Source: Moanibacter sp964542645 (GTDB lineage: Bacteria > Verrucomicrobiota > Verrucomicrobiia > Opitutales > UBA2987). From it: DNA of 64,000 nt. The notes below the pieces were generated by a model. That model did not search any database. It was not told the origin of the DNA and saw nothing but the letters and a program-made list of their open reading frames with translations. The translations under genes were made by a program, and so were the position numbers. This document shows, in pieces, positions 53,413-61,434 of this stretch (positions are counted from its first letter, which is position 1; every line of letters begins with the position of its first letter). The DNA lies in NCBI GenBank assembly GCA_964542645.1, contig CAZIUG010000015.1, forward strand, positions 1 to 64,000, given 5' to 3'.

Positions 53413-55021
53413 AATCCCAAACCAAACCACCGGCACAGGGTGGCAGAAAGAATCCCTCCGCCATTTACTAAACGAGTCCAACGAATTTATAAACATTGTT
53501 GAGTTGGTCACATCTCGTGGTGTCATTACCGAAAAAAACAGCCGGAAGGTAATGACTCTCGCCCGGCGCCTTGTGGAGCATCCGCAGATCCATGGTGCCA
53601 GTATTACAGATAATCCGGGCGGCAACGCCATGATTTGCGCCGATACTTTGGGAAGGGATCTCATCTCTCGTGGCCAGGAAGTAATTATTCATCTCTCCTG
53701 CAAGGACTGGAACCGAAACGGATTGCAAGGACGAGCCTGGCAACTGGCCAGCGAAGGGTTTGATAATGTCCTAACTTTGTCCGGCGACTATCCTGTCTCA
53801 GGATATGAAGGACAGGCAGAAGGTGTTTTCGATATCGATTCAGTTGGATTATTAAAGATGCTAAACAACATGAATCGCGGTTTAGAAGAAACAAATCGGA
53901 ATCGGGAAAAGACCATGATGCCTACTGATTTCTTTCTTGGAGCCGTAGTTAATAACCACAAGCGCCTGGAAAGTGAGGTTATGCCGCAGTACTTTAAGCT
54001 CGCCCTTAAAATTAGAACAGGGGCTGCATTCATTATAAATCAGATTGGATACGATTCCCGGAAACAGGACGAACTCATCAAATACATGCAGCACAAGGGA
54101 CTCAACGTTCCCGTAATAGCAAATGTTTATGTCCTAAAATCAAGTACCGCTCGTTTCTTTCACGGAGGCACTATCCCGGGCATTGAAGTTACTGATGAGT
54201 TATTGGAGCTTTGTCAGGCAAGGGCCGCTTCCAAAGATAAGGGAAAATCGTTTTTCACTGAATTCGCCGCTAAACAATGTGCTATCGCTAAGGGCCTTGG
54301 ATATAGAGGCGTCTACCTAGGAGGCCACCTTGAGTATGAAGACTACGAACAAATAATCGAAAAAACTAATAATTATGGGAGAGACGATTGGCGTGAATTT
54401 GCTAAAGAAATTCAATTCTCTCAGCCAGGTGAATTTTTTTACTTTCAGAAAGATCCAGAGTCTGGACTAAGTTCGACTAAAGTGAATCAAGAATATCTCA
54501 AGTCAAAGAATCTGAGCCAGCTAAAGAAGACCCGCCGTCAGATCTCTCCTGCATATAGACTCAATCGCCGAGTTCACAATTTTGTTTTTGAAAAAGGAAG
54601 CCCTTGTTTTGGAATCGGCAAGAAGTTCTATAAAATGGTTGACGGCAGCAAAAGCGGCATCAGGAAAATCCTCCATGGGTTGGAACAGGCGATCAAGGTG
54701 CCGACTTTTGATTGCCGTGACTGCGGCGACTGTTCTCTTCCAGACATCGCATATCTTTGCCCTGAATCACAATGTGTAAAAAACCAACGAAACGGACCCT
54801 GCGGTGGGACCCGGAAAGGCAAGTGTGAAATCGGGGAAAAGGAATGCATTTGGTCGCGCGCTTACAATCGCCTCAAGGCCTACGGCAATGAAGAGGAGCT
54901 TCTCAATGGAGAGGTCATTATAAAAGACAACTCTCTCAGAGGAACCAGCGCGTGGATGAACACATTCCTAGAACGGGATCATCTTGCCAAGACTCATCAT
55001 CCCAAGAAGGGTTCCTTATGA
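53405..55021 (+). CDS. Methylenetetrahydrofolate reductase with fused Cys-rich C-terminal domain
   Basis: Interconverts methyl- and methylene-tetrahydrofolate. The N-terminal half (about residues 20-300) is the MTHFR barrel with IVELVTSRGV and ITDNPGGNAM. The C-terminal part carries eight Cys in RDCGDCSLPDIAYLC, SQC, GPCGGT, KGKC and KEC, the MTHFR_C/MetV-like domain seen in acetogens. In this setting it probably oxidises methyl-H4folate. The ATG at 53405 overlaps the RACo stop by 8 bases, and a TTG 9 codons upstream is a weaker start. The stop overlaps the next gene by ATGA. Confidence 0.85.
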   Translation: MAKIPNQTTGTGWQKESLRHLLNESNEFINIVELVTSRGVITEKNSRKVMTLARRLVEHPQIHGASITDNPGGNAMICADTLGRDLISRGQEVIIHLSCKDWNRNGLQGRAWQLASEGFDNVLTLSGDYPVSGYEGQAEGVFDIDSVGLLKMLNNMNRGLEETNRNREKTMMPTDFFLGAVVNNHKRLESEVMPQYFKLALKIRTGAAFIINQIGYDSRKQDELIKYMQHKGLNVPVIANVYVLKSSTARFFHGGTIPGIEVTDELLELCQARAASKDKGKSFFTEFAAKQCAIAKGLGYRGVYLGGHLEYEDYEQIIEKTNNYGRDDWREFAKEIQFSQPGEFFYFQKDPESGLSSTKVNQEYLKSKNLSQLKKTRRQISPAYRLNRRVHNFVFEKGSPCFGIGKKFYKMVDGSKSGIRKILHGLEQAIKVPTFDCRDCGDCSLPDIAYLCPESQCVKNQRNGPCGGTRKGKCEIGEKECIWSRAYNRLKAYGNEEELLNGEVIIKDNSLRGTSAWMNTFLERDHLAKTHHPKKGSL

Positions 55022-56058
55022 AAATAAAAGGGCTCGATAGAGAATTTTTTGTTATTGGCGAAAATGTGCATACCACGCGTATCGTTCTCCGCAAGGGTAA
55101 GCGTGTTACTGAAAATCCTGAGGGCCTTGAATCTGTTCAGTACAAGGATTCAGACGACATTGAACGATTTTTGGTTATTCCAAATGAGGTAAAAAAAACT
55201 CAGGATTACGAAGAAGGCAGGGTAAAGCACGTCAAGATTGCGATTCAGTCAGCAATGGGAGACCACGTTCCGTCCGCCAACGAAGGGATGCAGTATCTTC
55301 GTCAGATGATTCTGAAACAAGTGGCCAAAAATGCAGATTTTATAGACCTTAATGTCGATGAGATATCACTAAACCCTGCAGAACAAAAGACTGCAATGCG
55401 TTGGCTTGTCCATACTGCCCAAGACATCTCCTCTATTCCTCTATCCATTGATTCCTCAAACATAGAAACTCTTGAAGCTGGATTGGAAACCTGTCGACTT
55501 AATGGGGTCCAGAACATGTTGAACTCCGCTTCCTTAGAGCGCATCGAAGCCCTCGATCTTGCCAAACGATACAATACGGCTGTCATCGTCAGTGCGGCTG
55601 GCAATTCGGGGATGCCGCAAAATGATGATGAGCGTGTTCAGAATGCTTCTCGAATGGTCGATGCCGCATTAGATAAAGAAATACAGCCTAAGAGTATCTA
55701 TATCGATCCTCTTATCTTCCCTATTTCAGTGGACAGCGAATTTGGGAATCATGCTTTCGAAGCAATTCGTAGACTGAGGGAAAGATATGGTCCTGAAATC
55801 CATATCACCGGCGGTTTCAGTAACGTTTCATTCGGTATTCCTTGCCGGCGACTCGTCAACAACGTCTTTCTCAACCTTGTTATCCAAGCTGGTGCCGACA
55901 GCGGGATCATCGACCCAATAACCAGCCGGCTAGATCATGTGCTCTCAATGGAACGCACCTCCATTCCTTATAAACTTACTGAAAACATGCTTCTAGGCCG
56001 AGATCGATTCTGTAAGAGATTCCTTAGAGCATACCGAAAGGGAGAACTCAATGGCTGA
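55018..56058 (+). CDS. Pterin-binding methyltransferase, MeTr/AcsE-like (methylcobamide : tetrahydrofolate)
   Basis: A 346-residue TIM barrel of the dihydropteroate-synthase/MeTr group. It moves a methyl group between a corrinoid protein and tetrahydrofolate. The pterin-binding barrel signatures are present: ENVHTTR near the N-terminus, DFIDLNVDE, PLSIDSSN (Asp-Ser), and ITGGFSNVSFGIP. AAGGG lies just before the ATG at 55018, which overlaps the preceding stop (ATGA). It would act as the second methyltransferase of the cluster, loading tetrahydrofolate. Confidence 0.87.
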   Translation: MKIKGLDREFFVIGENVHTTRIVLRKGKRVTENPEGLESVQYKDSDDIERFLVIPNEVKKTQDYEEGRVKHVKIAIQSAMGDHVPSANEGMQYLRQMILKQVAKNADFIDLNVDEISLNPAEQKTAMRWLVHTAQDISSIPLSIDSSNIETLEAGLETCRLNGVQNMLNSASLERIEALDLAKRYNTAVIVSAAGNSGMPQNDDERVQNASRMVDAALDKEIQPKSIYIDPLIFPISVDSEFGNHAFEAIRRLRERYGPEIHITGGFSNVSFGIPCRRLVNNVFLNLVIQAGADSGIIDPITSRLDHVLSMERTSIPYKLTENMLLGRDRFCKRFLRAYRKGELNG

Positions 56059-56311
56059 ATATAAGATTTTATACTGGAAGGATATTCCCGCTCAAATCAA
56101 AGTTTTCGAGGGTCGACGGCCAATCTCCTATCCCCTACCGGCAATCTTCCAAGAAGAAATCGATCGAATTGCAATGGAACAAGGCATATTAGATACCAAT
56201 AAGTACCTAGAGCATTGGCATTGGACCGAAAGGGCCAAAAGACATGGAACCCCTGCGGAAGTAATCGACGCCTTAGTTAAGGAATTCGAAGAGAAATTTC
56301 CCAATTTCTAA
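56051..56311 (+). CDS. Small PF13769-like (virulence factor family) protein
   Basis: An 86-residue protein with the pattern ILYWKDIPAQIKVFEGRRP followed by helices, matching as far as I can judge the small family Pfam calls Virulence_fact (PF13769). From memory, members often lie beside MTHFR and methyltransferase genes in alphaproteobacteria. Despite the name, no virulence role is implied; the location suggests one-carbon metabolism. The ATG overlaps the MeTr stop by 8 bases and has GGGAGA ahead, so it is translationally coupled. Confidence 0.7.
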   Translation: MAEYKILYWKDIPAQIKVFEGRRPISYPLPAIFQEEIDRIAMEQGILDTNKYLEHWHWTERAKRHGTPAEVIDALVKEFEEKFPNF

Positions 56312-56402
56312 TCTTTCCCATTGTCAATGATCAGTCCTTCGGTGAAATTAATAGACTTTTAGATTTACCTGCGATACCAAAAGCTGAACTCTAGCCCCCG
56401 AA

Positions 56403-56435
56403 TTCCTTGTTCTTATAACAAGGAACAGTTATAAG
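56403..56435 (+). promoter_or_regulatory. Two mutually exclusive hairpins upstream of the DUF362 gene
   Basis: TTCCTTGTT (56403-56411) pairs perfectly with AACAAGGAA (56417-56425) around a CTTAT loop. CTTATAAC (56412-56419) also pairs perfectly with GTTATAAG (56428-56435). The two stems share bases, so only one can form at a time. The element ends about 25 bases before the next start codon and looks like a switchable leader or a compound operator; no T-run follows. Confidence 0.45.
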
Positions 56436-56460
56436 ATCTGTTGAATCCATTTTGAATCTA

Positions 56461-57678
56461 ATGCCAGAAAAACAATACACTGTTCGAGCTACCCATTGTA
56501 ATCATCGCGCTTCTGACGAGGAAATCTATCAGACACTGAAGCGAACAACCGATCCTCTGAAACGTTCCTGGGAACGCCTAGAAAAGGCTAACCGGATCGT
56601 TATTAAATTCAACATGATGAAACAACCTGAGGACATCGTTTACTTTGAGGGACGGCGACAAGAATTAGTTGATGACGCCGTCTGTCGAGCCGTATTGCGA
56701 TTACTACGGGAACGAACCAAGGCGGATATTGTAGCCACTGACACCAACACGTATACGCCGGACAAACGGATTCATGACGGATTTAATTACAACTACCTCC
56801 TCAAGGAGTTCGATGTAGCAATCGATGATTCCAACGCACCCCCATACGCGTCATACGACGTACCGGGAGGCGGCAACATGTTCGACCGCTATACGCTGAG
56901 CGGCGTATTCAAAGAAGCCGACGAAGTTGTCTCTGTTGCAAAACTAAAGAATCATTTATTTATGGGAATTACCCTATGCATGAAAAATCTTTTTGGACTT
57001 CCGCCCATGACTCTCCCATCGGGCCGTGTACGCACTTACTTCCACCATGCCATCCGCCTTTCTTACGTACTGCCCGATCTCGCTATGATCACGAACCCTT
57101 GTCTTAATATTATCGATGCACTAACCGGACAGTGGGGTCGTGAATGGGGCGGGCAGGGCAGAATCGCCAATGCCTTGATCGCTGGCGACCAAACCACTGC
57201 TACCGACGCATGCGGTACCCATCTTATGGGCCATGACCCTGGTTCTGACTGGCCCACACCTCCTTTTCGACGTGACCGAAATCACTTGCTGGTTGCCGCA
57301 GAACGCGGCTATGGCACCGTTGACCTAAATGAAATCGACTTCCAAAGTGAGGTAACATCTCCACTGAATGAATTCGACAGCGAGGAACAAGACCCACCTC
57401 CAATAATGGCCTCGATTCGCCGAACCGCCTGCGAACAGGGCCTCTTTTATCATGATAAAAAGAAGGAGATGACCGAACGTTTTCCAAATCAGTTCATTTG
57501 TCTCCAAGAAGGCGAAGTTGTTTGGCACGGAGTCGATCCTTCCGTAATCCGAAGCCATCGAGACTTAGACACCGGAAAACCAGGCCAAGCTCGCTGGTTA
57601 AAACTAGTTGACCCTGATGAGCGTGAGGGAGAGAATTTTGTCGTCTACAACAACTGTCTTACTTCCATGGCGAGTTAG
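56461..57678 (+). CDS. DUF362-domain protein
   Basis: A 405-residue protein of the DUF362 family with the usual VVSVAKLKNHLFMGITLCMKNLFG core and a DALTGQWGREWGG segment. DUF362 proteins have no settled function; some carry ferredoxin domains, which this one lacks, and many sit near corrinoid or redox genes. It follows the cluster by 150 bases with a hairpin element between, in the same direction, so it may belong to the system. The start at ATG 56461 has no strong Shine-Dalgarno sequence; a TTG three codons upstream is also open. Confidence 0.75.
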   Translation: MPEKQYTVRATHCNHRASDEEIYQTLKRTTDPLKRSWERLEKANRIVIKFNMMKQPEDIVYFEGRRQELVDDAVCRAVLRLLRERTKADIVATDTNTYTPDKRIHDGFNYNYLLKEFDVAIDDSNAPPYASYDVPGGGNMFDRYTLSGVFKEADEVVSVAKLKNHLFMGITLCMKNLFGLPPMTLPSGRVRTYFHHAIRLSYVLPDLAMITNPCLNIIDALTGQWGREWGGQGRIANALIAGDQTTATDACGTHLMGHDPGSDWPTPPFRRDRNHLLVAAERGYGTVDLNEIDFQSEVTSPLNEFDSEEQDPPPIMASIRRTACEQGLFYHDKKKEMTERFPNQFICLQEGEVVWHGVDPSVIRSHRDLDTGKPGQARWLKLVDPDEREGENFVVYNNCLTSMAS

Positions 57679-57773
57679 TGAGCTTTGATCCTGCTGGTTA
57701 TGCAGTCGCAATTATCTCAACCCCTGTCTTTTGCCCCATAAATACCGTAGGAAAACCTTTGATTAGAAGATAT

Positions 57774-57800
57774 CCGTCTAGCATTCTAAAACCGTCTAGC
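57774..57800. repeat. 9-bp direct repeat in the rplM leader
   Basis: CCGTCTAGC occurs at 57774-57782 and again at 57792-57800 with a 9-base spacer, an 18-bp period. It lies about 95-120 bases before rplM. It could be a regulator site or a leader structure part; chance cannot be excluded. Confidence 0.35.
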
Positions 57801-57893
57801 GACTTAAAGTTGGGGGTAAATCCACAAGGGATTTGAACAATTGAGTTTGACAACCCCGCCTCGAACGATACCTGTAACCCACTTCAAAATTTT

Positions 57894-58322
57894 ATGAAGA
57901 GCTATCTTGCAAAGCCGGAACAAATACAGCGCCGTTGGTATCTGATTGATGCTTCCGATCAAATACTCGGTCGTTTGGCTGTAAAAATTGCAGATGTCCT
58001 ACGTGGTCGACGCAAACCAACTTATACTCCTCATGTTGATACAGGTGACTTTGTTGTTGTAATAAACGCTGAAAAGATAAAGCTCACCGGCAGAAAAGAG
58101 GAGGACAAGCGGTACATGTTTTACACCGGTTGGATGGGCAATGAAAAATACCTTAACGTCCGTGAAATTCGAGAGAAGAAACCCGAATTCCTCCTCGAAC
58201 ATGCCGTCAAAGGAATGTTGCCAAAAAACCGGCTTGCCGATCGCATGCTTAAAAAACTTAAGGTTCACGCTGGCCCGGAGCATCCCCACACCTCGCAAAA
58301 TCCAGCTTTATTAGAGACATAA
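57894..58322 (+). CDS. rplM: 50S ribosomal protein L13
   Basis: Early-assembly protein of the large ribosomal subunit. The 142 residues match L13, from RWYLIDASDQILGRLAVKIADVLRG through GDFVVVINAEKIKLTG to the C-terminal AVKGMLPKNRLADRMLKKLKVHAGPEHPH. It precedes rpsI by 9 bases, the normal bacterial pairing. A TTGACA hexamer (57847-57852) lies upstream, but its -10 partner is poor. A leader of over 200 bases leaves room for autogenous control. Confidence 0.97.
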   Translation: MKSYLAKPEQIQRRWYLIDASDQILGRLAVKIADVLRGRRKPTYTPHVDTGDFVVVINAEKIKLTGRKEEDKRYMFYTGWMGNEKYLNVREIREKKPEFLLEHAVKGMLPKNRLADRMLKKLKVHAGPEHPHTSQNPALLET

Positions 58323-58331
58323 TTACACCCT

Positions 58332-58739
58332 ATGACCGCCGATTCTAAGAATCCCAGAATCTTCGCTATCGGACGGCGGAAAACTTCTTCCGCTCGGATC
58401 CAACTTATTCCCGGGGGCACCGGAAAAATCATTATTAACGATCGAGAACTCAGCGACTATTGCTGCCATGAGGCCGTTTACAAAAGCGCCATAGCTCCCC
58501 TGGTTACTATAGATTCCTTAAATGAATTTGACGCTTCTGTGAAAGTTCGTGGCGGGGGACCCAACAGCCAAGCAGGAGCGATTTCTCACTCTCTTGCGCG
58601 TGCTCTAGAAAAATTTAATCCCGAATGGAGAATTCCATTAAAACGCGCTGGGCATCTAAAAAGAGACCCACGCCAGAAGGAAAGAAAAAAGTCAGGACAA
58701 CCTGGAGCCCGTAAGAGATTCCAATTTTCTAAAAGATAA
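58332..58739 (+). CDS. rpsI: 30S ribosomal protein S9
   Basis: Small-subunit protein whose C-terminal tail reaches the P-site tRNA. The 135 residues show IGRRKTSSARIQL, the GGGPNSQAGAISHSLARAL segment and the end HLKRDPRQKERKKSGQPGARKRFQFSKR with the conserved terminal Lys-Arg. It starts 9 bases after rplM, with which it must be cotranscribed, and a strong intrinsic terminator follows 31 bases after the stop. Confidence 0.97.
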   Translation: MTADSKNPRIFAIGRRKTSSARIQLIPGGTGKIIINDRELSDYCCHEAVYKSAIAPLVTIDSLNEFDASVKVRGGGPNSQAGAISHSLARALEKFNPEWRIPLKRAGHLKRDPRQKERKKSGQPGARKRFQFSKR

Positions 58740-58770
58740 AGTTCGCCGACGGGATTACACTTTGGCTAAA

Positions 58771-58807
58771 CCCTCCCTGGCGCGCGGATGCCGGGGAGGG
58801 TTTTTTT
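58771..58807 (+). terminator. Strong Rho-independent terminator of rplM-rpsI
   Basis: CCCTCCCTGGC (58771-58781) pairs with GCCGGGGAGGG (58790-58800), an 11-bp GC-rich stem with one T-G wobble and an 8-base loop, followed directly by seven Ts. This is the best intrinsic terminator in the window. Confidence 0.92.
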
Positions 58808-59103
58808 GTCATTTCGTTAGGCTATAAATTGTAATTTCGACTGCGGATAAATCTAGAATCACACGAGTGAACATCAACGGATTTATGATCGATCGTCGCC
58901 CACTTTCCAAGTTTCTGCTAATGGAATATCTCTATTCCCATCGGCAGATATATATCTGTGAGCGAAACACAAAATTATCCTATCAGGGATCCATTGAAGT
59001 TAAATCGATATATTTTACGGCATACGTCGGAGACTAAATCCACAAGTATCATGCCCTTGAATCTGAAAGACTCATATCAAATGCCCCAAACTCCCACAAT
59101 TTT
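58808..59103. other. 296-bp arg promoter region
   Basis: It lies between the rpsI terminator and argC and must contain the arg operon promoter. A 14-bp perfect palindrome is present (listed separately). A 56-codon frame from GTG 58867 to TAA 59035 has no good ribosome-binding site or known relative, and I do not call it. Confidence 0.4.
58945..58958. promoter_or_regulatory. 14-bp palindrome upstream of argC
   Basis: CAGATATATATCTG is perfectly self-complementary and lies about 145 bases before the argC start. It could be an operator for an arginine-responsive repressor, although it does not match the ArgR box (AATGAATAATTATTCAT-like). AT-rich palindromes also arise by chance. Confidence 0.3.
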
Positions 59104-60171
59104 ATGAAACCCAATAATAACTCCTTGGAAAGAGATTCGGTAAAAGTTGGTGTCGTCGGAGCGTCCGGCTACATCGGAGAACTGCTGGTTCGTATGCTTT
59201 CCACCCATCCTCGAGTCTACTTGGAAGTTATTACGTCACGTAACTACAAAGGGCAAAAAGTAGATGAAGTGATTCCCTTTCTTCGCGGCCGATCCAGTAG
59301 CCTTTACTTCTCTGACTCAGACCCAGAAAAGCTTGGAAACATGGAGTCTCCTGATCTTTTCTTTCTCGCTCTCCCGCACGGGGTGGCTTCAGAATTTGCG
59401 CGACCGTTGCTCAAATCAGGAAAGACCGTTATTGATCTAAGTGCTGATTTTCGAATAAAATCACCTGCACTCTATGCAGAGTTTTATGGCCATCCCCACC
59501 CTGCTCCAGATCTTCTCCAACACTCATTCTATGTTATCCCTGAAATAGCGATTCAAGGATGGAAGGATGCAAAATTAATCGCTTCTCCAGGTTGTTATCC
59601 AACTAGCATCCTAGTGCCTCTCCTCCCTCTATTGCGCAAAGATATCGTCGCAAGAGAAGGTATTGTTATAAACAGTTTCAGCGGAGTTAGTGGAGCAGGC
59701 AAAAAGGCCACTGAATTCTTCAGTTTTGGAGAGCGCAATGAAAGCGCCACCGCCTATGGTATCCCCAAACATCGTCATCTTTCAGAAATTGAAGAACAGT
59801 GCATTAATATTTCCGGTAATCCCGTTGTGGTACAATTCTCTCCACACCTGGCACCAATGACTAAGGGAATTGCAACCACGATTGTCGCCAAAGCAAAGAC
59901 CAATAATATAGATGAAATTTACAAGGTATGGGAACGTACCTATGTAAACTCAAAGTTCGTAACACTCCTTAAATCTGGTACTTTTCCTGATACAGCACAT
60001 GTTATTGGCAGTAACCGTATTGACATTTCGGCAGTTTATGACCCGCGAACTGGTAATGTGATAATTACCTCAGCTCTGGATAATCTCATGAAGGGAGCCG
60101 GCGGCCAAGCGATTCAATCTATGAATATTATCAACGGCTTTGAAGAAGATGAAGGATTAACCCCCTTTTAA
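59104..60171 (+). CDS. argC: N-acetyl-gamma-glutamyl-phosphate reductase
   Basis: NADPH-dependent reductase, third step from glutamate to arginine. The 355 residues have the dinucleotide motif GVVGASGYIGELLVR (residues 16-30), catalytic Cys164 in SPGCYPT and the His segment FSPHLAPMTKG. The length is standard. It is the first gene of a tight argC-argJ-argB-argD-argF cluster, 8 bases before argJ. Confidence 0.96.
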   Translation: MKPNNNSLERDSVKVGVVGASGYIGELLVRMLSTHPRVYLEVITSRNYKGQKVDEVIPFLRGRSSSLYFSDSDPEKLGNMESPDLFFLALPHGVASEFARPLLKSGKTVIDLSADFRIKSPALYAEFYGHPHPAPDLLQHSFYVIPEIAIQGWKDAKLIASPGCYPTSILVPLLPLLRKDIVAREGIVINSFSGVSGAGKKATEFFSFGERNESATAYGIPKHRHLSEIEEQCINISGNPVVVQFSPHLAPMTKGIATTIVAKAKTNNIDEIYKVWERTYVNSKFVTLLKSGTFPDTAHVIGSNRIDISAVYDPRTGNVIITSALDNLMKGAGGQAIQSMNIINGFEEDEGLTPF

Positions 60172-60179
60172 AATAAAAT

Positions 60180-61433
60180 ATGAGTAATAGATTCATAGAA
60201 ACCGTTTCCCATGGACTCGTCGATGTCCCAGGTTTTGAAGTCTCCGGGGTTAATTGTGGTGTTCGGGCTCCAACCAACCGTCGACTTGACTTGGCTTTAA
60301 TTCATTCCCTCTTTCCATGCAACGCAGCCGGGGTCTTTACCTCCAATGCTGCACCTTCCGCCACAGTCCATCTCAATCGTAGGACGCTTGCTGGCTCAGG
60401 GCCTTTTCACGGTATTGTTGCCAACAGCGGAAACGCCAACGCCTGGACCGGAGATCGAGGACTGGATGATGCTCGAGAAATGTGCCGGCGAGCAGAAGCC
60501 TCTTGCAATGTTACCACAGATTCGTTCTTCGTCTGCTCAACCGGTCACATTGGCTTTCCATTGCCTATGCGAAATATCCGGAAAGGGATTCAAAAGGCGC
60601 ACAGCAGTCTCGGCACATCAGAAAGGCATGGACTAGATAATGCGCGGGCTATAATGACAACCGATACACGCGAAAAACGCGTAACTGTTAAAATTCCCTA
60701 CCAAAATTCTATTATAACTTTAAGTGGTATTGCAAAAGGAGCTGGCATGATCGATCCCAACATGGCTACCATGCTTGCCTTCCTCGCGACCGATGCCTGC
60801 GTTCCAAATCGAGTCTTGCAGACCATACTCAAATCAGCCGTAAACTCCTCATTTAATGCCATTACTATTGACGGTGACCAAAGTACAAACGACACCGTCT
60901 TATTTCTAGCTAACGGAAGCTCAGACATTAAAATCAATAGACAGAGCCCCATCCTATATGGCCAATTCAATAGTGCCGTCGCATATGTTTGTGAAATTCT
61001 TGCGAATAAAATTGTCTCTGACGGAGAGCGAACCACGAAAGTTGTCGAGATTAGGGTCAATGGAGCCCAATCTAATCGGAAGGCGGAAAAGGTTGCCCGT
61101 GCAATTGGTGGATCTTTACTCGTTAAGTCCTCCTGGTTCGGAAACGATCCAAATTGGGGACGGATCGTCGATGCAATCGGATACTCTGGATCAGCTATGA
61201 GGGAAGACCACGTTGATATGAATTTTTTTGAATGTTCGGAGAAAAAAACACGCCGGTCCGTTGTTGTTTTAAAATTAGGAAAACCCATGAATAGGAACCG
61301 CCTTATCTGGAAAGAAATTGTTTCTAACCCTCGGTTTGGTATAGAGATCAACCTGGGGATGGGCCTAGGTTCCTATCGTTTACTTTCGACCGATATCACA
61401 GAAGAATACGTAAAATTCAACAAATCGGAATAG
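60180..61433 (+). CDS. argJ: Glutamate N-acetyltransferase (ornithine acetyltransferase), bifunctional type
   Basis: Recycles the acetyl group from N-acetylornithine to glutamate and, when bifunctional, also uses acetyl-CoA. The precursor cleaves itself before a Thr nucleophile: Thr197 in KGAGMIDPNMATMLAF. Other conserved parts are VANSGNANAWTG and GNDPNWGRI. The 417 residues match the family. Its presence with no argE in view means the cluster uses the cyclic pathway. The argB GTG begins 1 base after its stop. Confidence 0.95.
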   Translation: MSNRFIETVSHGLVDVPGFEVSGVNCGVRAPTNRRLDLALIHSLFPCNAAGVFTSNAAPSATVHLNRRTLAGSGPFHGIVANSGNANAWTGDRGLDDAREMCRRAEASCNVTTDSFFVCSTGHIGFPLPMRNIRKGIQKAHSSLGTSERHGLDNARAIMTTDTREKRVTVKIPYQNSIITLSGIAKGAGMIDPNMATMLAFLATDACVPNRVLQTILKSAVNSSFNAITIDGDQSTNDTVLFLANGSSDIKINRQSPILYGQFNSAVAYVCEILANKIVSDGERTTKVVEIRVNGAQSNRKAEKVARAIGGSLLVKSSWFGNDPNWGRIVDAIGYSGSAMREDHVDMNFFECSEKKTRRSVVVLKLGKPMNRNRLIWKEIVSNPRFGIEINLGMGLGSYRLLSTDITEEYVKFNKSE

Positions 61434-61434
61434 G

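Noticed and set aside
58867..59037. 56-codon frame upstream of argC
   Set aside because: GTG start without a Shine-Dalgarno sequence, and no known relative; it probably overlaps the arg promoter.
60698..61351. 217-codon open frame antisense to argJ
   Set aside because: It is fully inside argJ, whose motifs and length are unambiguous; the antisense frame matches nothing and has no ribosome-binding site.
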